Positions 44,701 through 56,400 of a DNA stretch of 64,000 bases are shown piece by piece. The notes beneath the pieces are model-generated. The model was not told the origin of the DNA, did not search any database, and was given only the letters and a program-made list of their open reading frames with translations. This DNA comes from Bacteroidales bacterium (GTDB lineage: Bacteria > Bacteroidota > Bacteroidia > Bacteroidales > ML635J-15), in assembly GCA_017994175.1 (NCBI GenBank), contig JAGOLH010000005.1, positions 1-64,000 on the forward strand. Direction: 5' to 3'. A program made the translations under genes and the position numbers. Each line of letters starts with the position of its first letter. The stretch's first letter is position 1.

Positions 44701-45317
44701 CCCCGCTAATCAAATCAATAAGTTTTGTAAAATCGTCGCCTGATTACAAAAGTTGTCCCTCCCCCGAAAAGCATGAATATGCTTTTGCCGGAAGATCGAA
44801 TGTGGGAAAATCGTCGCTGATAAATATGCTTGCGCGTCATAAAGGCTTGGCGAAAACCTCAGGAGTGCCCGGAAAAACGCAATTGATAAATCATTATTTA
44901 ATTGATGATAGCTGGTATTTGGTTGATCTGCCCGGTTATGGCTATGCGAAAACATCAAAAAAGAACAGAGAGCTATTTCAAAAAATGCTGCAAGGCTATC
45001 TTCTGAACCGAAATAATCTTGTATCGGTGTTTGCTTTAATCGATTGCAGAATCCCACCGCAAAATAGCGATATAAGTTTTATGAATTTTATGGTTACCAA
45101 TGGAGTTCCTTTTGCTCTTGTTTTTACAAAAACCGATAAGCTGGGTCCCTTGGTGCTCGGCCGCAATATCGAGCATTACAAACATACCTTGCTTGAAATT
45201 TGGGAAGATCTGCCTCCAATTTTTATCACATCGTCAGAGAAATCAACAGGCGGTGATGAATTAATCGATTATATCAATACGTTAAACCAACAGATACAAT
45301 TAAAAAAGAGGCCATAA
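44697..45317 (+). CDS. ysxC: Ribosome-biogenesis GTPase YsxC/EngB
   Basis: A 206-aa TrmE-Era-EngA-EngB-type GTPase needed for 50S subunit assembly. G motifs: G1 AGRSNVGKSSLIN, G2 TSGVPGKTQ, G3 VDLPGYGYAK, G4 FTKTDK, G5 ITSSEKSTG. The N-terminus (FVKSSPDYKSCP) is typical of the family. It starts inside the last codon of the TlpA-like gene. A terminator follows at 45302. Confidence 0.97.
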   Translation: MTPLIKSISFVKSSPDYKSCPSPEKHEYAFAGRSNVGKSSLINMLARHKGLAKTSGVPGKTQLINHYLIDDSWYLVDLPGYGYAKTSKKNRELFQKMLQGYLLNRNNLVSVFALIDCRIPPQNSDISFMNFMVTNGVPFALVFTKTDKLGPLVLGRNIEHYKHTLLEIWEDLPPIFITSSEKSTGGDELIDYINTLNQQIQLKKRP

Positions 45318-45328
45318 GCCTCTTTTTT
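45302..45328. terminator. Bidirectional terminator between ysxC and the PorP gene
   Basis: AAAAAGAGGC and GCCTCTTTTTT pair across a 5-base loop; A and T runs flank the stem, so it can serve both convergent transcripts. The hairpin begins inside the last codons of ysxC. Confidence 0.9.
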
Positions 45329-45350
45329 AATTTCTTATGCTTGCTATCCA

Positions 45351-46268
45351 TTAAAAGAAACTTCTTCCTCTTTTAATGGGTTCACCAACATTAACTCCAA
45401 ATACAATTTCTTGTGATCCGATAGTATAGTTCGAGAGGTCGCTGAAGGTAAAGTCATAGGAGTACCCAAGATAATACCTGTTTATCTTCAGGCCGATTGC
45501 AGCAATAAAAGCGTCGTTCGGGCGAATCGACATCCCAAACCAATAATCATCGTTATAGTAAAGTTTTACGTTAAAGTCAAGCTGAATTGGTGTAACTTCT
45601 GTCATTTTCATCATCAATGCAGGTTCAATTTTAAATGAGGGTGCACTTTGGAAATCGAATTTATATCCTCCCATGATATAATAGTGCCGAACCATCGTGT
45701 TATCGTCCAGATTTCTGTTAATCTTTAATTTCGACTGAAACAAATGTGCAGCTGTGATACCTGCATAGTATTTTTTTCCATAAAAATACACGCCGAATGT
45801 TGCATCCGGAACAATAGTGCGTTCGATCATATAGGTAATGGATGGATCATCATAGATTGTCAATTGAAAAAACCGCTGGTCCATCTTATACTGAAATGCA
45901 ATCGCTGCTAACCCAAGTGCAACTCTATTTAACCTGTTAAAAGCAAAATGGTAGGAATATACCGCCTGAATACCTGTATGACTTACCGGCCCAAAACTGT
46001 CATTAAAAATGAAACCTCCAATACCGACAGTTTTATTCTGAAGTAAAGTGTGCCCGCTAATCGACTGTGTAGATGGAGAGTCGTTGATACCAACCCACTG
46101 TTTGTGAACACTCAGTCGTACCGGTGAATATTTTTCGCTGCCTGCAACAGCAGGGTTTATCACAAAATTGTTCAGGAAGTATTGGCTGTAAAGCGGTAAC
46201 TGCTGAGCAAATCCGGCAATGGGAAGTAAAATAACTGTAAATACAACTCCTAGTAGAAATCTTTTCAT
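45351..46268 (-). CDS. PorP/SprF family outer-membrane protein (1)
   Basis: I start at ATG 46268 (signal peptide MKRFLLGVVFTVILLPIAGFAQ), 9 bp inside a TTG frame. The family pattern is clear: QQLPLYSQYFLNNFVINPAVAGSEKYSPVRLSVHKQWVGINDSPSTQSISGHTLL, then GIGGFIFNDSFGPVSHTG and, near the end, FGMSIRPNDAFIAAIGL and YDFTFSDLSNY. PorP/SprF proteins are barrels that help T9SS type B cargo reach and stay on the cell surface. It is the last of the three in this locus and about 230 bp behind the second. Confidence 0.93.
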   Translation of the reverse strand: MKRFLLGVVFTVILLPIAGFAQQLPLYSQYFLNNFVINPAVAGSEKYSPVRLSVHKQWVGINDSPSTQSISGHTLLQNKTVGIGGFIFNDSFGPVSHTGIQAVYSYHFAFNRLNRVALGLAAIAFQYKMDQRFFQLTIYDDPSITYMIERTIVPDATFGVYFYGKKYYAGITAAHLFQSKLKINRNLDDNTMVRHYYIMGGYKFDFQSAPSFKIEPALMMKMTEVTPIQLDFNVKLYYNDDYWFGMSIRPNDAFIAAIGLKINRYYLGYSYDFTFSDLSNYTIGSQEIVFGVNVGEPIKRGRSFF

Positions 46269-46495
46269 AAATTTCAAATTAAAATGCTATTAGAGGCTAT
46301 AAAATCTCATAATCCCAAATATAAACAAAATTTGTTCATAATAAACAAATTATTAACGATTAAAAGTTTCAAACCTAATAAAAATTTTTTATCGATGTAC
46401 GGAAATACCCTTATTTACTTAACAATCAGATAAAAAAGAGATTGTTACAAATAGTGTTAAGTGATGAAGAAAAACCGGTATAGCATCTTGAAATG

Positions 46496-47416
46496 TTAAT
46501 AAAATCTGGAGCTCTTGTAGCTCTTATCCCCAATATTCCATCCAAAAGTTAACTCTTCAGAGCCGATTGTGAAATTGGAGAGTTCCGAAAAAGTAAAATC
46601 ATGCGAAAAAGCAAAATAATATCCTTTATAATTCATGCCAATCATAAAAATAAATGAATCTCCGGGTCGAATCGACATGCCAGCCCAATAGTCTTCATTG
46701 TATATCATTCTTATGTTAAGGTCAATTTGTATTGGGGTAGTTTCTGTGAATTTGATTAGGGAAGATGGCTCAATCTGAAGGCTTTTTGCTGAAGGGAAAG
46801 AAAAACGGTAACCGCCATTTAGAAAATAGTGCCTTACCATTTTATTTGATTTTTCATCCATATAAGTACTCGTAATTTTTAAATTTGATTGAAAAATATG
46901 AGCAACCGATAATCCAGCCCACCATTTTTTTGAATACGCATAAGCACCAAGATTCCCATCGGGAACAAGAATGCTCATACGGTTTCGGAGGAGAACCGGT
47001 TCAAAGGAATGAAAATCTTCCTGATCGAGGCTTATAATATATTGCATTAATATGGCTGACACCCCAAATGCTACTTTAATGCCTCTTGTTGCTCTTAAAT
47101 GGTAAGCATAGGTAAATTGAGATCCAATAGTTCGCACCGGGCCAAAGCTATCGTGAAAAATCATGCCACCAATACCCATTTCTTTGTTTGATAGCAAATG
47201 GTGGCAACTAATTACCTGTGTTGATGGGGTTTGGTCGATGCCAACCCATTGCCTGTGTATTGAGAGCCTCAGAGGAGAATAATCCTTATTACTGCCCGCC
47301 GCTGCAGGGTTAATCACATAGTTATTATTAAAGTACATTGAATACAGGGCTAATTGCTGAGAATAAGAATTCGTTGCAAAAACCAGTATTGTTATTATTA
47401 TTAAAATCTTTTTCAT
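46496..47416 (-). CDS. PorP/SprF family outer-membrane protein (2)
   Basis: ATG 47416 gives a signal peptide (MKKILIIITILVFATNSYSQ). The same family marks are seen: LYSMYFNNNYVINPAAAGSNKDYSPLRLSIHRQWVGIDQTPSTQVISCHHLL, GIGGMIFHDSFGPVRTIG, and SHDFTFSELSNFTIGSEELTFGWNIG near the end. It is closely related to protein (1), suggesting local duplication. Its start lies 19 bp behind the stop of the 3448-aa adhesin, so they are likely translated from one transcript; it is the best candidate partner for that cargo. Confidence 0.94.
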   Translation of the reverse strand: MKKILIIITILVFATNSYSQQLALYSMYFNNNYVINPAAAGSNKDYSPLRLSIHRQWVGIDQTPSTQVISCHHLLSNKEMGIGGMIFHDSFGPVRTIGSQFTYAYHLRATRGIKVAFGVSAILMQYIISLDQEDFHSFEPVLLRNRMSILVPDGNLGAYAYSKKWWAGLSVAHIFQSNLKITSTYMDEKSNKMVRHYFLNGGYRFSFPSAKSLQIEPSSLIKFTETTPIQIDLNIRMIYNEDYWAGMSIRPGDSFIFMIGMNYKGYYFAFSHDFTFSELSNFTIGSEELTFGWNIGDKSYKSSRFY

Positions 47417-47434
47417 ACGCCTTATCAAAATTTC

Positions 47435-50400
47435 TTACCTGATAATGGTAACAGTCCCTGTAATAGGATCTGTGTTATTGTTCAGGTCGATGTAATATAA
47501 ATATGGGCCAGTAGGTACCGGTGCCCCATTGTAAGTTCCATCCCAGTATTCGTCGTTATACCCTGCTTCATACAGCAATTGCCCCCAGCGATTGTAAACC
47601 TGAATCAGAATTCTTGGAAACATCTCAACATGAGTAATTTCCCATGTATCGTTGGAACCATCACTATTTGGTGAGAATGCAGCAGGAATTTGGAGACAGT
47701 CAATTTCGCTGTCGTTAAGTACTACCAGCAATGCATCACCTACATTGTGGCAATTGTTGTTATCTACCACATCAATACGGTAAACTCCTGCTGGAATGCT
47801 GTCGATAAGAATTACTTCCTGTTCCCAGTTAATTGAGCCACTGGAGATGAAAACATGGTAAGGCGGTGTTCCTCCTGTTATCTCTTCTAGTAAAATATAC
47901 CCATCGGTATTGCCATAACAAGAGGGTCCTCCAGATGCTGCAATATCAATATAAATAGGTGATGGCTCGGTGATCAATGTTGAGGTACTGTAAACACAAT
48001 TGTTGTTATCGGTTACAGTAAGGTAATACATCCCCGGAATTAGGTTATTCCCGGTAAATGATGTGCCGATAGTACTACCGTTTGGAGCTTCCCAAATATA
48101 GGAATACGGGGCTGTGCCGCCGGTACCCAATGCTCCTGCTTGCCCATCATTGCTGTTGTTACATGTGCTGTTCTGCGAAATCACAACTGCTGAGAGAGCT
48201 GAATCAGGTTCATGTATCATTACTGATGCCAGAATAGTACATGAATTATTATCGGTAATCTGTAGGGTGTATGTTCCTGCGGATAATCCCGAAACATTGT
48301 TCGATGTGTTTCCGCTATGCATCCAGAAATAGGTGTAGCCGGGTGTTCCCTGGCTAACAATTGCCCTGGCAGTTCCAGTAGAACCGAATTTACATAATAC
48401 GTCAGTAGTCACAAAATCTACAACCATTTGTTGAGGTTGGTTGACCTGAATCTCGTCAGTACCTGTACAGCCCCATGAATCGGTAACAGTAACAGTATAT
48501 GTTCCAACCGGCAAGTTTTCAACAATCTGAGTCGTATAATTCCCTTCCGACCAAATGTACTCTATAGGTTGGTGCCCATTGCTGACAGCAGATAATACTG
48601 CAGTTGCATCGCCATAGCATCTGATTTGAAATAGCTGAGAAATGGTTACACCTATTGAACCGCTGATTTCGACGGTTGCATCATCAATTAAGGTGCACCC
48701 ATTGAAATCAGTAATGGTAACCTGGTACTCTCCGCCAGCAATGTTGTTAATGTAATATCCTGTGGCCGAATTACTCCATAAATATTGATAAGGCGGTGTG
48801 CCACCGTTTACAGTAACCTGTGCTGAACCCATGTGATCACTACAGTCAACATCTGTGGTTGCCATCTCAGAACTTAGCTGAGGTGGGTTTACAAGCTCAA
48901 TCTCGGCTTCAGCATGGCAATTATGGTTATCGCTTATGGTAACAGTATAATGTCCGGCCGGAAGATTGAACAATGTGTCAGAATCAATACTGCTTACACT
49001 CCATTCAAAGTTGTATGGGCTGGTTCCGCCAGTGACAGTTGCCCAAATTTTTCCATCTGATGATCCAAAACACTTCGGATTCGTACGGGAAAGATTTGCT
49101 ATCAGATTATCGGGCTGAATTACCTGAATTGAGTCAATCGTTGTACAATTATGACTGTCAATAACCTGAACATAAAACTTTCCGGCTGTAAGGTTCATCA
49201 CCACTAGTCCGGTACCTATCTGTGAACCCATAGAATTATTCCAGGTAACATTGTAATTGGGAGTTCCACCACCAATCGAAATTGCTGCTGAGCCATTCTC
49301 ATCGCCAAAACAGTTTAACGAAATTGTATCAATCAGGTTGGTTGTAAGCAAAGCCGGTTCTGTAAGTAAAATTGAATCTTCGAGGATGCAATTATTCTCA
49401 TCAGAAACAGTAATATAATGCCATCCGGCAGCTAGTTGATTATAAGAAGTGTTTGTAGTAGGGATTCCATTGTTATCATAAATATAGCTGTAATCGCCTG
49501 TACCTCCGGTAACATTTACTGAGAATGCTCCACTGTTGTCGTTGAAACAGCTTAAATTTAGAACATTGATAAACTCTGATTGCAGGGCTGTGGGCTCCGA
49601 AAGTAAAGATGAGAAATTATAGGAGCAATTTCTTGAATCTGCAATTGTAATATTCAAGTTTCCGGCTCTCAAATTATGAATATTGAAAGTGTTAGTAATT
49701 ACTCCGCTTTCGGAATATGTATTACCTCCATTAATCCAATTAATCTGGTATGGAGGGGTCCCGCCCGACAAAGTAATTGTACCTGCTCCGTTATCAAAAC
49801 CATTGCAGCTAATTTGATCTGTTTGGCTAAACGTGCCAGAAAGGGCATCTGCCGGTTGACCTACAGTATAATTTGCTGAGAATGTGCACATACTTCCATC
49901 GGTAATAGTAACAGCATAAGTTCCGGCTAACAGATTAAAAGCTGAGTTTGTGGTTGAAACAGGAGGATCCCATGAATAGATATAGCCCCCGGAGCCACCA
50001 TTGGCGGTAAGGACAATGCTCCCATTGTTTTCGCCAAAGCAAACCACGCTATCAATGTCGGCAATTAATGCCAAATCATCGGGAATGGTTATTGTGAAAT
50101 TAAATAATGAAGAGTTACAATTATTTGAGTCATGCACCGAAACACTGTAATCACCTGCGTTGGCGCTTGTAAGAACCGAACCTGTGAAGGCTAAAGTATT
50201 ACCATCAAGAATCCACGTATAAGAATACGGAGGGGTTCCCCCTTCTGCAAATATTTCTGCGGTACCGGACCCATCATCATACGGGCAAATAATATTAGAA
50301 ACATCAACATCATCAATGATTAAATCATCAGGTTGGGTGATGGTATAAGTTTGAGTGAAGGTGCATCCGTGTTGATCGGTAATTTCAACAACATAACTGC

Positions 50401-53400
50401 CTGCTGCGATTTCGTTCAGCTCACTCGAAGTACTGAGAACTGTTGGGTTCCCCAGTTCATGCCAGATGAACTGGTACGGAGTGGTTCCTCCTGTTACCAA
50501 TATAACCACAGAGCCGTCTGTTAAACCATTACAACTGACATTTGTAACTGTAGCCCCTGATATTAGAAGTTCTTCAGGTTCTGTTATAATAATCATTGCA
50601 GTTGCCGTAAACAGATTTGCATCAGTTACAGTAATATAGTATGTATCTGCAGGTAAATTTGAAATACTTGAACCGGACCCAATATTGCTTCCGGAGCTAT
50701 TTTGCCATTGATACGTATAAGGTAGTATACCCCCGCTAACAACAGCTGTTGCTGAACCGGTTGAATTGTTATGGCAGTCCGCATCTGTGGAATTAATGCT
50801 GACATTGAGTTGCTCAGGCTCAGTAACAGAAACACAATCGGTTGCTGTGCAGCCGTGTGAATCAGAAACTGTAACACAATACGTGCCGGCAGTGAGATTA
50901 ATTGCAGGATTACTCGTTGAAACAATTACTCCGGGATTTGCAGAATTCTCCCAGGAATATGAATAAGGAGGTGTTCCTCCACTTACAGCGGCGTTTGCTG
51001 AACCATCATCAGAGCCAAAGCCTGTAGTTGGTGTTGCAGTAAGACTTGTATTCAGTGCAGAAGGCTCTGTCAGGACTTGAGACACTTCTGCCGTACAACC
51101 ATGAGAGTCGATTGCAGTAACAGTGTAGGTGCCTGCACTAAGATTTTGCGGATTGTCTCCATGATAGGAGCTGATAGGATCATCCCAGTTATATGTTGAA
51201 ACAGGGCTTGTACCTCCTGAAACCGAAACCTGGAGGCTTCCATCTGCTGACCCAAAACATAAAGGATTGTTGAATAATGAAATCTGAGCTGTAAATTCGT
51301 CAGGCTGAATGATTAACATGCTTGTATCAATAGCAGGGCAATTATTTGCATCAATTATGGTAACAAAATAACTGCCTTCCTGCAGATTGCTAACGGTGCT
51401 ATTGTTAATACCCAAATCGTTCCCGGATTCGTCTTCCCAATGATAACTGTATGGGATATTGCCACCGGAAACACTTACTGCAACCACTCCGTCGCTATCT
51501 CCATAGCAGTTCAAATTATCACCTGAAGCGCTGGTAATTATCATTTCAGCGGGCTGCGATATGGTAATCTCAGTACTCCATGTGTATCCCATTGAATCAG
51601 TAATGGTTAGATAGTAATTCCCAGCAGGTAGGTCTGTTGCTGATGGTCCGGTAGAAATAGTAACCCCGGACAAGTTTTCCCAGTGATAGGCGTAGTCTGG
51701 GGTGCCCCCAAACGCAGTTATATTCACATTTCCATCTGACAGACCATAGCAACTGACATTGTTTTGCGATTGAAGTACCCCTATGAGTTGATCAGGTGGT
51801 TGACTAACCGTAACACAACCAGTTGAAGAACAAGATTGATTATCGGTAACAGTTACACAATAATCACCTGCTGCTAATCCTGTAATGGTAGCAGTAGTTC
51901 CAACGATTACACCCGGGTTAGCAGAATTTTCCCAGGAATAATTGTAAGGTGGAGTTCCTCCAGTAACTGCAACAGAAGCCTGTCCGTCGATATTTCCATA
52001 GGTAGATGCATCGGTGTGACTTAATGAAAGATTAATTGAGCCGGGTTCTGTTATTGTGACAGAACTTGCACCTGTGCATGAGTGAGAGTCGGTTACAGTA
52101 ATAAAATATGTGCCGGCAACAAGATTTGATATCGTTGAGTTTGTACCAATTACAGTTAATGATTCGTTCTGCCATTCATACGTATATCCAGGTACCCCGC
52201 CTCCTGGAATTACTTCTGCGCTTCCGTTATTATTCCCATAACATAATACGTTGGATTGGTTAATTGTTGCCGTCACCGCAGTAGGTTCTGTAATAGAAAA
52301 ACTTGTATTTGCAGTGCATCCGTTTGAGTCGGTTACAGTTAGTTGATAATCTCCCGCAGTAAGGTCGGTTATTGTATGATTACCTGAATTAAGACCGCTG
52401 AGACTCCCTGATGTGATTCCATTTGAATATTCAATAATATAAGTGGGTGTCCCACCGGAGACGGTAACTTCTGCTACTCCATCATCTTCTGAGAAACAGG
52501 ATACAGCTGACTGCATAGACCCTGAAATAGTCAGGGCAATGGGCTCATTTATTGTATTATTTGTCGAAAATGTGCAGGAGTTGATGTCAGTAATACTGAT
52601 AGAATAAATTCCTGCTGTAACATCGTTAATTGTATGTGGACCTGCAGCAACATCATTTAATGAGCCTGAGCTAATTCCATTCGACCAATTGATATCGAAG
52701 AGAGGAGTTCCCCCGGTAACCGTTATCTCGATACTACCATCGTCAGAACTGTTACACGATGGTTCATTTGTTACCACAAAATTTAATCCGAGCATCTGTG
52801 GTTGAGTTATAACCATTGAGGTAGTCTGAGTACAACCTGAGTCGTCAGTAACCGTAATGGTGTATGTGCCCGCATTCAGGTTCGAAATGATATGCGGACC
52901 TCCATTTACGTTTGTCAGGTTATCGGAAACACTCCCGTTGCTCCATGAAATATCATAATTAGGAACGCCTCCAGTTACCGAGATCGTAGCTTCTCCATCG
53001 GAATTTCCGTAGCAAGTAATTGCTTGATTAAGTGCATAAGTAATGCCAATTGCAGTTGGTTGGGTTATTGTTAAGGTAGTTGTACTAACACAATTATCCT
53101 GATCGGTCACTTGAATACTATATGTGCCGGCCGTTAGGTTTGTTAATATAAATGTGCCTACGTTTACGTTATTGATAAATCCTGACGAACTACCGTTAGT
53201 CCATGTAATATTATATGGTGGATTTCCACCGGAAACTGTCAGCTGACCGGTGCCATTGCTCCCTCCATAGCAGGATACCGGAACAATTTGAACTGCATTT
53301 GATGTTATGTCAACTGGAGACGAGACAATCACCGACCCAGAGATGGAACACCCACTTTGATCAGTTGTCGTAACCGTATAGAAACCTGCAGGAAGGTTCT

Positions 53401-56400
53401 CTGCAATACCATCTGAGCTGTTATCGCCATTGCTCCATTCATAAGTGTATGGACCAACGGCTCCTCCGGCTGTAGCTGTTGCAATTCCATTGGCAGAACC
53501 ACAAGTTGCCTGAGCAGTTTCAACAACATTAATTGTCGGTAACGAATTAATCGACACGCTTACATTTCCGGTGTTTGAGCAACCATTACTGTCGGTGACA
53601 GTAACATTATAGGTAGTGTTTGCAACAGGATTAACCGTATGCGAGTTACCTGATCCAAGCCCGTTATCCCATGCATAGGTATAAGGTGAAGTACCTCCTG
53701 ATGCGGAAGCGTTTAGGTTGACAGGTTCATTGGCGCATTGCGGATTAGGTAATGCAGTAACGGTAACCGTAGGTAACTGGTTAACAACCACACTGACCGA
53801 GCTGCTGGCAGAACAACCATTGTCGTCAGTTACAGTAACATTATAGGTAGTGTTTGCAGCCGGGTTGACCGTGTGATTTTGTCCTGCACCCAGTCCGTTG
53901 TCCCATGCGTAAGTATAAGGAGCAGTACCACCGGAAGCATTGGCAGTAAGGTCGACAGGTTCGTTAGCGCACTGTGGGTTAGGTGTGGCAGAAGCGGTAA
54001 CCGTAGGTAACAGGTTTACCACTACATTTACCAATGCAGTTGCTGAGCAGCCATTGCTATCGGTAACAGTAACATTGTAAGTTGTGTTTGTTGTTGGATT
54101 TACCGTATGGTTCTGCCCGGCACCGATGCCATTATCCCACAAATAGGAGTAAGGTGCAGTACCACCGGAAGCATTGGCAGTAAGATCGACAGGTTCGTTG
54201 GCACATTGCGGGTTTGGCGCAGCAGATGCTGTAACAGCCGGGAGTTGATTAACAATTACGTCAACACTTCCGGTGTTTGAGCAACCGTTACTATCGGTAA
54301 CAGTAACATTATAGGTAGTATTAGCAACAGGATTAACGGTATGCGAATCGGCTGCACCCAGTCCGTTGTCCCATGCGTAAGTATAAGGAGCAGTACCTCC
54401 CGAAACATTTGCAGTCAAATCGACAGGCAGGTTGGCGCATTGCGGATTAGGTAATGCAGTAACGGTAACCGTAGGTAACTGGTTAACAACCACACTGACC
54501 GAGCTGCTGGCAGAACAACCATTGTCGTCAGTTACAGTAACATTATAGGTAGTGTTTGCAGCCGGGTTGACCGTGTGATTTTGTCCTGCACCCAGTCCGT
54601 TGTCCCATGCGTAAGTATAAGGAGCAGTGCCACCGGAAGCATTGGCAGTAAGGTCGACAGGTTCGTTAGCGCACTGTGGGTTAGGTGTGGCAGAAGCGGT
54701 AACTGTAGGTAGTTCGTTTATTGAAACATTAACCAATGCTGTACCAGAACAACCATAAGTATCGGTTACAGAAACATTGTAAGTTGTATTCGATGTTGGA
54801 TTTACTGTATGGTTTTGTCCTACGCCGAGGCCATTGTCCCATGTATAAGTATATGGTGCTGTGCCGCCGGAAGCATTGGCAGTAAGGTCGACAGGTTCGT
54901 TTCCACATTGCGGGTTGGGATCAGCAGATGCAGTAACGGTTGGTAAAGCCCGAACAGTAACTGTGACATTATTGGATCGCGTACATCCATGTGCATCAGT
55001 TACAATAACAGTATACGTAGTGTTGACTGAAGGAGTTACAGTGTGTGATTGCCCTGCCCCTAAACCGCTACCCCAGAAATACGTATAAGGTCCAAGTCCT
55101 CCGTTACCATTAGCATTTAACACAACAGGTTCATTAGCGCATTGTGGATTGGGATTAGCTGTTGCTGTTACTGTCGGTAACTGATAAATAGTGACTGTTT
55201 GTGTTGCGGTTGCCGAACAGTTATTTGCATCTCTAACTGTAACAGTATATGTAGTTGTAACTGTAGGAGTTACTACATGAGTTTGACCTGCTCCAACCCC
55301 TCCGCTCCATGTGTAGGTATAGGGTCCGGTACCTCCGGCACCATTTGCTGTAATGGTTACAGGTTGGTTTCTGCATTGTGGGTTAGGTAATGCTGAGGTT
55401 GTAACTGTTGGCTTTTCAAAAACTGTAATTGTTGATTCATTCGAAATAGCGGGATCGCAGCCTAAGCCATCGCAGCTATAAATACACCTGTATCTTCTAT
55501 TTGAAAAGGGTGTTAATCCATCCACAGTTAATGTACTTGAATTGGTCCCGACATCAACCCATGAAGCACCGTCATAATACTGCCACTGGTAAGTACAGGT
55601 TCCAGCACCACTTGTTGCAGTAGCTGTTAAAGTTATAGGATTGTTCTGACAAACGGAGCTGTTTGATGCGGTAATACTTACCGTAGGATCAACTACCTGA
55701 GAAACAGTAACAATTGGTCCATCAGGAATTGAGCATCCATTTCCAAGAGGAACAAAAACAGGTTGGTATTGCCAGTTACCAACTCCCGGGCTATCGGGAG
55801 ATGTTACAGTTACCCATGCGCCCCCTCCCGCTGGTCTGCGCTGCCATGTAAGAGTGCCACCTACGCCGTTTATTACGTTGGCACTCAAAGTAAAACTGCC
55901 ACCATCGCAAATGGATGTTGGTGTTACGCTTACTGTGCCCCACTGAGGCGTCTCGTTAACATTAATGGAAAGTTGGTTTGAAAGAGCAATATCGCATGCC
56001 ACCCCAGTGCAAGTATACTGACAACGATACAAACGGTTGCTGAAGGTAGTAGTAGTAGGAACATTATAGGTTGCACTATTACTTCCTACGTTGCTCCATG
56101 TTGTACCTCCGTCATCAGAAAACTGCCACTGATAGCTGCAAGTGCCTGATCCCCCCACGATATCGGAGTTTAATATAATTGATCCCCCAACACATGCATC
56201 GTTGCCGGATGCGGAAATAATATTGATAGCTGGATCATAAACGTTAATGGTTATCGGGCCAGCCCAATCCTGACAATTCAATCCGGATTGCACAAGAACA
56301 AGGTAATAATAGGTTCCTTCAGTTGGGGGACATGGTGGGTCATAGCTGTTAGCTGTTTGTCCTCCAATATTAACATACCCCAAAGGTGGAATGGAACAAA

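Noticed and set aside
53540-55411. CRISPR or non-coding satellite
   Set aside because: The period is exactly 78 codons, in frame with a continuous adhesin coding sequence.
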